From the NCBI GenBank assembly GCA_964477445.1, contig CAYZED010000045.1, positions 1 through 5,588 of the forward strand: DNA of 5,588 nucleotides, in the 5' to 3' direction. The first letter of the stretch is position 1, and each line of letters opens with the position of its first letter. The notes under the pieces are model-generated. The model saw only the letters and a program-made list of their open reading frames with translations. It ran no database searches and was not told the origin of the DNA. Shown one piece after another: positions 5,023 to 5,588 of the stretch. Origin of the DNA: CAYZED01 sp964477445 (GTDB taxonomy: Bacteria > Bacillota > Clostridia > Lutisporales > Lutisporaceae). The translations under genes and the position numbers were made by a program.

Positions 5023-5588
5023 ATGAAGCTACTCGGAAAAATTAAATCATCGAGCGTACTAACCTTCGTATTAAGTTTTCTAATGGTTCTTTTTACACCA
5101 GTCATAGCGTTTGCTAACGACTCAGACCTGATAATCCCGGTATTATCCTCAAATCAGAACTTCTTACTACTAATCGGGCTTGCAGTTTGTTTAGCTGGAA
5201 TGGGATTCGGAGTATTCCAATTTTTTAGTGTTAAAAAAATTGCCGCTCACAAGTCAATGCTTGATGTAGCACAAGTTATCTATGAAACATGTAAGACTTA
5301 TCTAATCCAACAGGGAAAATTCCTCGCAATTCTATTTTTATTTATTTCCGTATGTATCACTTTTTATTTTGGTTACTTACAAGCTGAAGGAATAGGAGGA
5401 GTACTACTTATACTAGGCTGGACCATTGTAGGTATTCTCGGTTCTTACGGAGTTGCATGGTATGGAATCAGAATGAATACTTTAGCAAATAGCAGAATGG
5501 CGTTTGCTTCACTTGAAAGAAAACCACTTAAATTACTAAATATACCGTTGAAAGCTGGAATGAGTATCGGAGTTCTTCTAATCTGTGT
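5023..5588 (+). CDS. hppA: Membrane-bound ion-pumping pyrophosphatase, N-terminal part
   Basis: The first 188 codons are present and the gene continues past the right edge. Enzymes of this family split pyrophosphate and use the energy to move H+ and/or Na+ across the membrane. The evidence is the arrangement after residue 45: a hydrophobic helix (46-70), the cytoplasmic segment AAHKSMLDVAQVIYETCKTYLIQQGKF (74-100), helices at 100-120 and 125-147, and the family-typical GIRMNTLANSRMAFASL segment (148-164) before a further helix. Typical bacterial members have about 670-820 residues and 16 or 17 helices. The pyrophosphate-binding acidic motifs lie downstream and are not seen, so ion specificity and integrity cannot be judged. 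Residues 1-31 look like a signal peptide with a possible cut after AFA (29-31). Codons use more C-ending forms (ATC, TTC, TAC, AAC) than the two genes upstream, as expected for a well-expressed gene. The family call rests on remembered sequence patterns. Confidence 0.85.
   Translation, partial: MKLLGKIKSSSVLTFVLSFLMVLFTPVIAFANDSDLIIPVLSSNQNFLLLIGLAVCLAGMGFGVFQFFSVKKIAAHKSMLDVAQVIYETCKTYLIQQGKFLAILFLFISVCITFYFGYLQAEGIGGVLLILGWTIVGILGSYGVAWYGIRMNTLANSRMAFASLERKPLKLLNIPLKAGMSIGVLLIC

Overview
The window looks like a piece of a low-GC Gram-positive (Clostridia-type) chromosome. It is strongly AT-rich, has strong purine ribosome binding sites 5-8 nt before ATG starts, and encodes a lipoprotein, a large secreted protease with bacterial Ig-like domains and a membrane pyrophosphatase. 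This assignment is an inference from composition and gene content; no species can be named. Everything convincingly coding is on the + strand.

Layout. Bases 1-70 are a tandem array of a 15-bp unit at the window edge. It is probably the proline/threonine-rich tail of a gene entering from the left (stop at 108-110), but frame and strand are not certain. A strong hairpin at 190-218 follows and may end that transcript. Bases 343-1512 encode a 389-residue predicted lipoprotein or membrane-anchored protein built of beta-propeller-like repeats. The 240-bp gap after it carries a good -10 box, followed by a degenerate 12-bp tandem repeat that can be read as a 29-codon tyrosine-rich mini-ORF. Bases 1753-4761 encode a 1002-residue secreted subtilisin-family (S8) protease with a signal peptide, an Asn-Ala/Asn-Val repeat, an inhibitor-type propeptide, a catalytic domain with an intact triad, and five C-terminal beta-sandwich-like modules. 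After a 261-bp gap with a good sigma-A-like promoter, the first 188 codons of a membrane-bound ion-pumping pyrophosphatase (hppA type) run off the right edge.

Functional reading. The first two complete genes are both envelope or extracellular proteins and lie in the same direction, but each has its own ribosome binding site and the gap between them contains a promoter-like site, so a shared operon is not shown. The pyrophosphatase appears to be a separate unit with its own promoter and visibly different codon use. I see no clear new multi-gene system. The most unusual things are three short tandem arrays (15, 12 and 6 bp units, all multiples of three) within 2 kb, the tyrosine-periodic mini-ORF in the protease leader, and a duplicated unassigned module in the protease.
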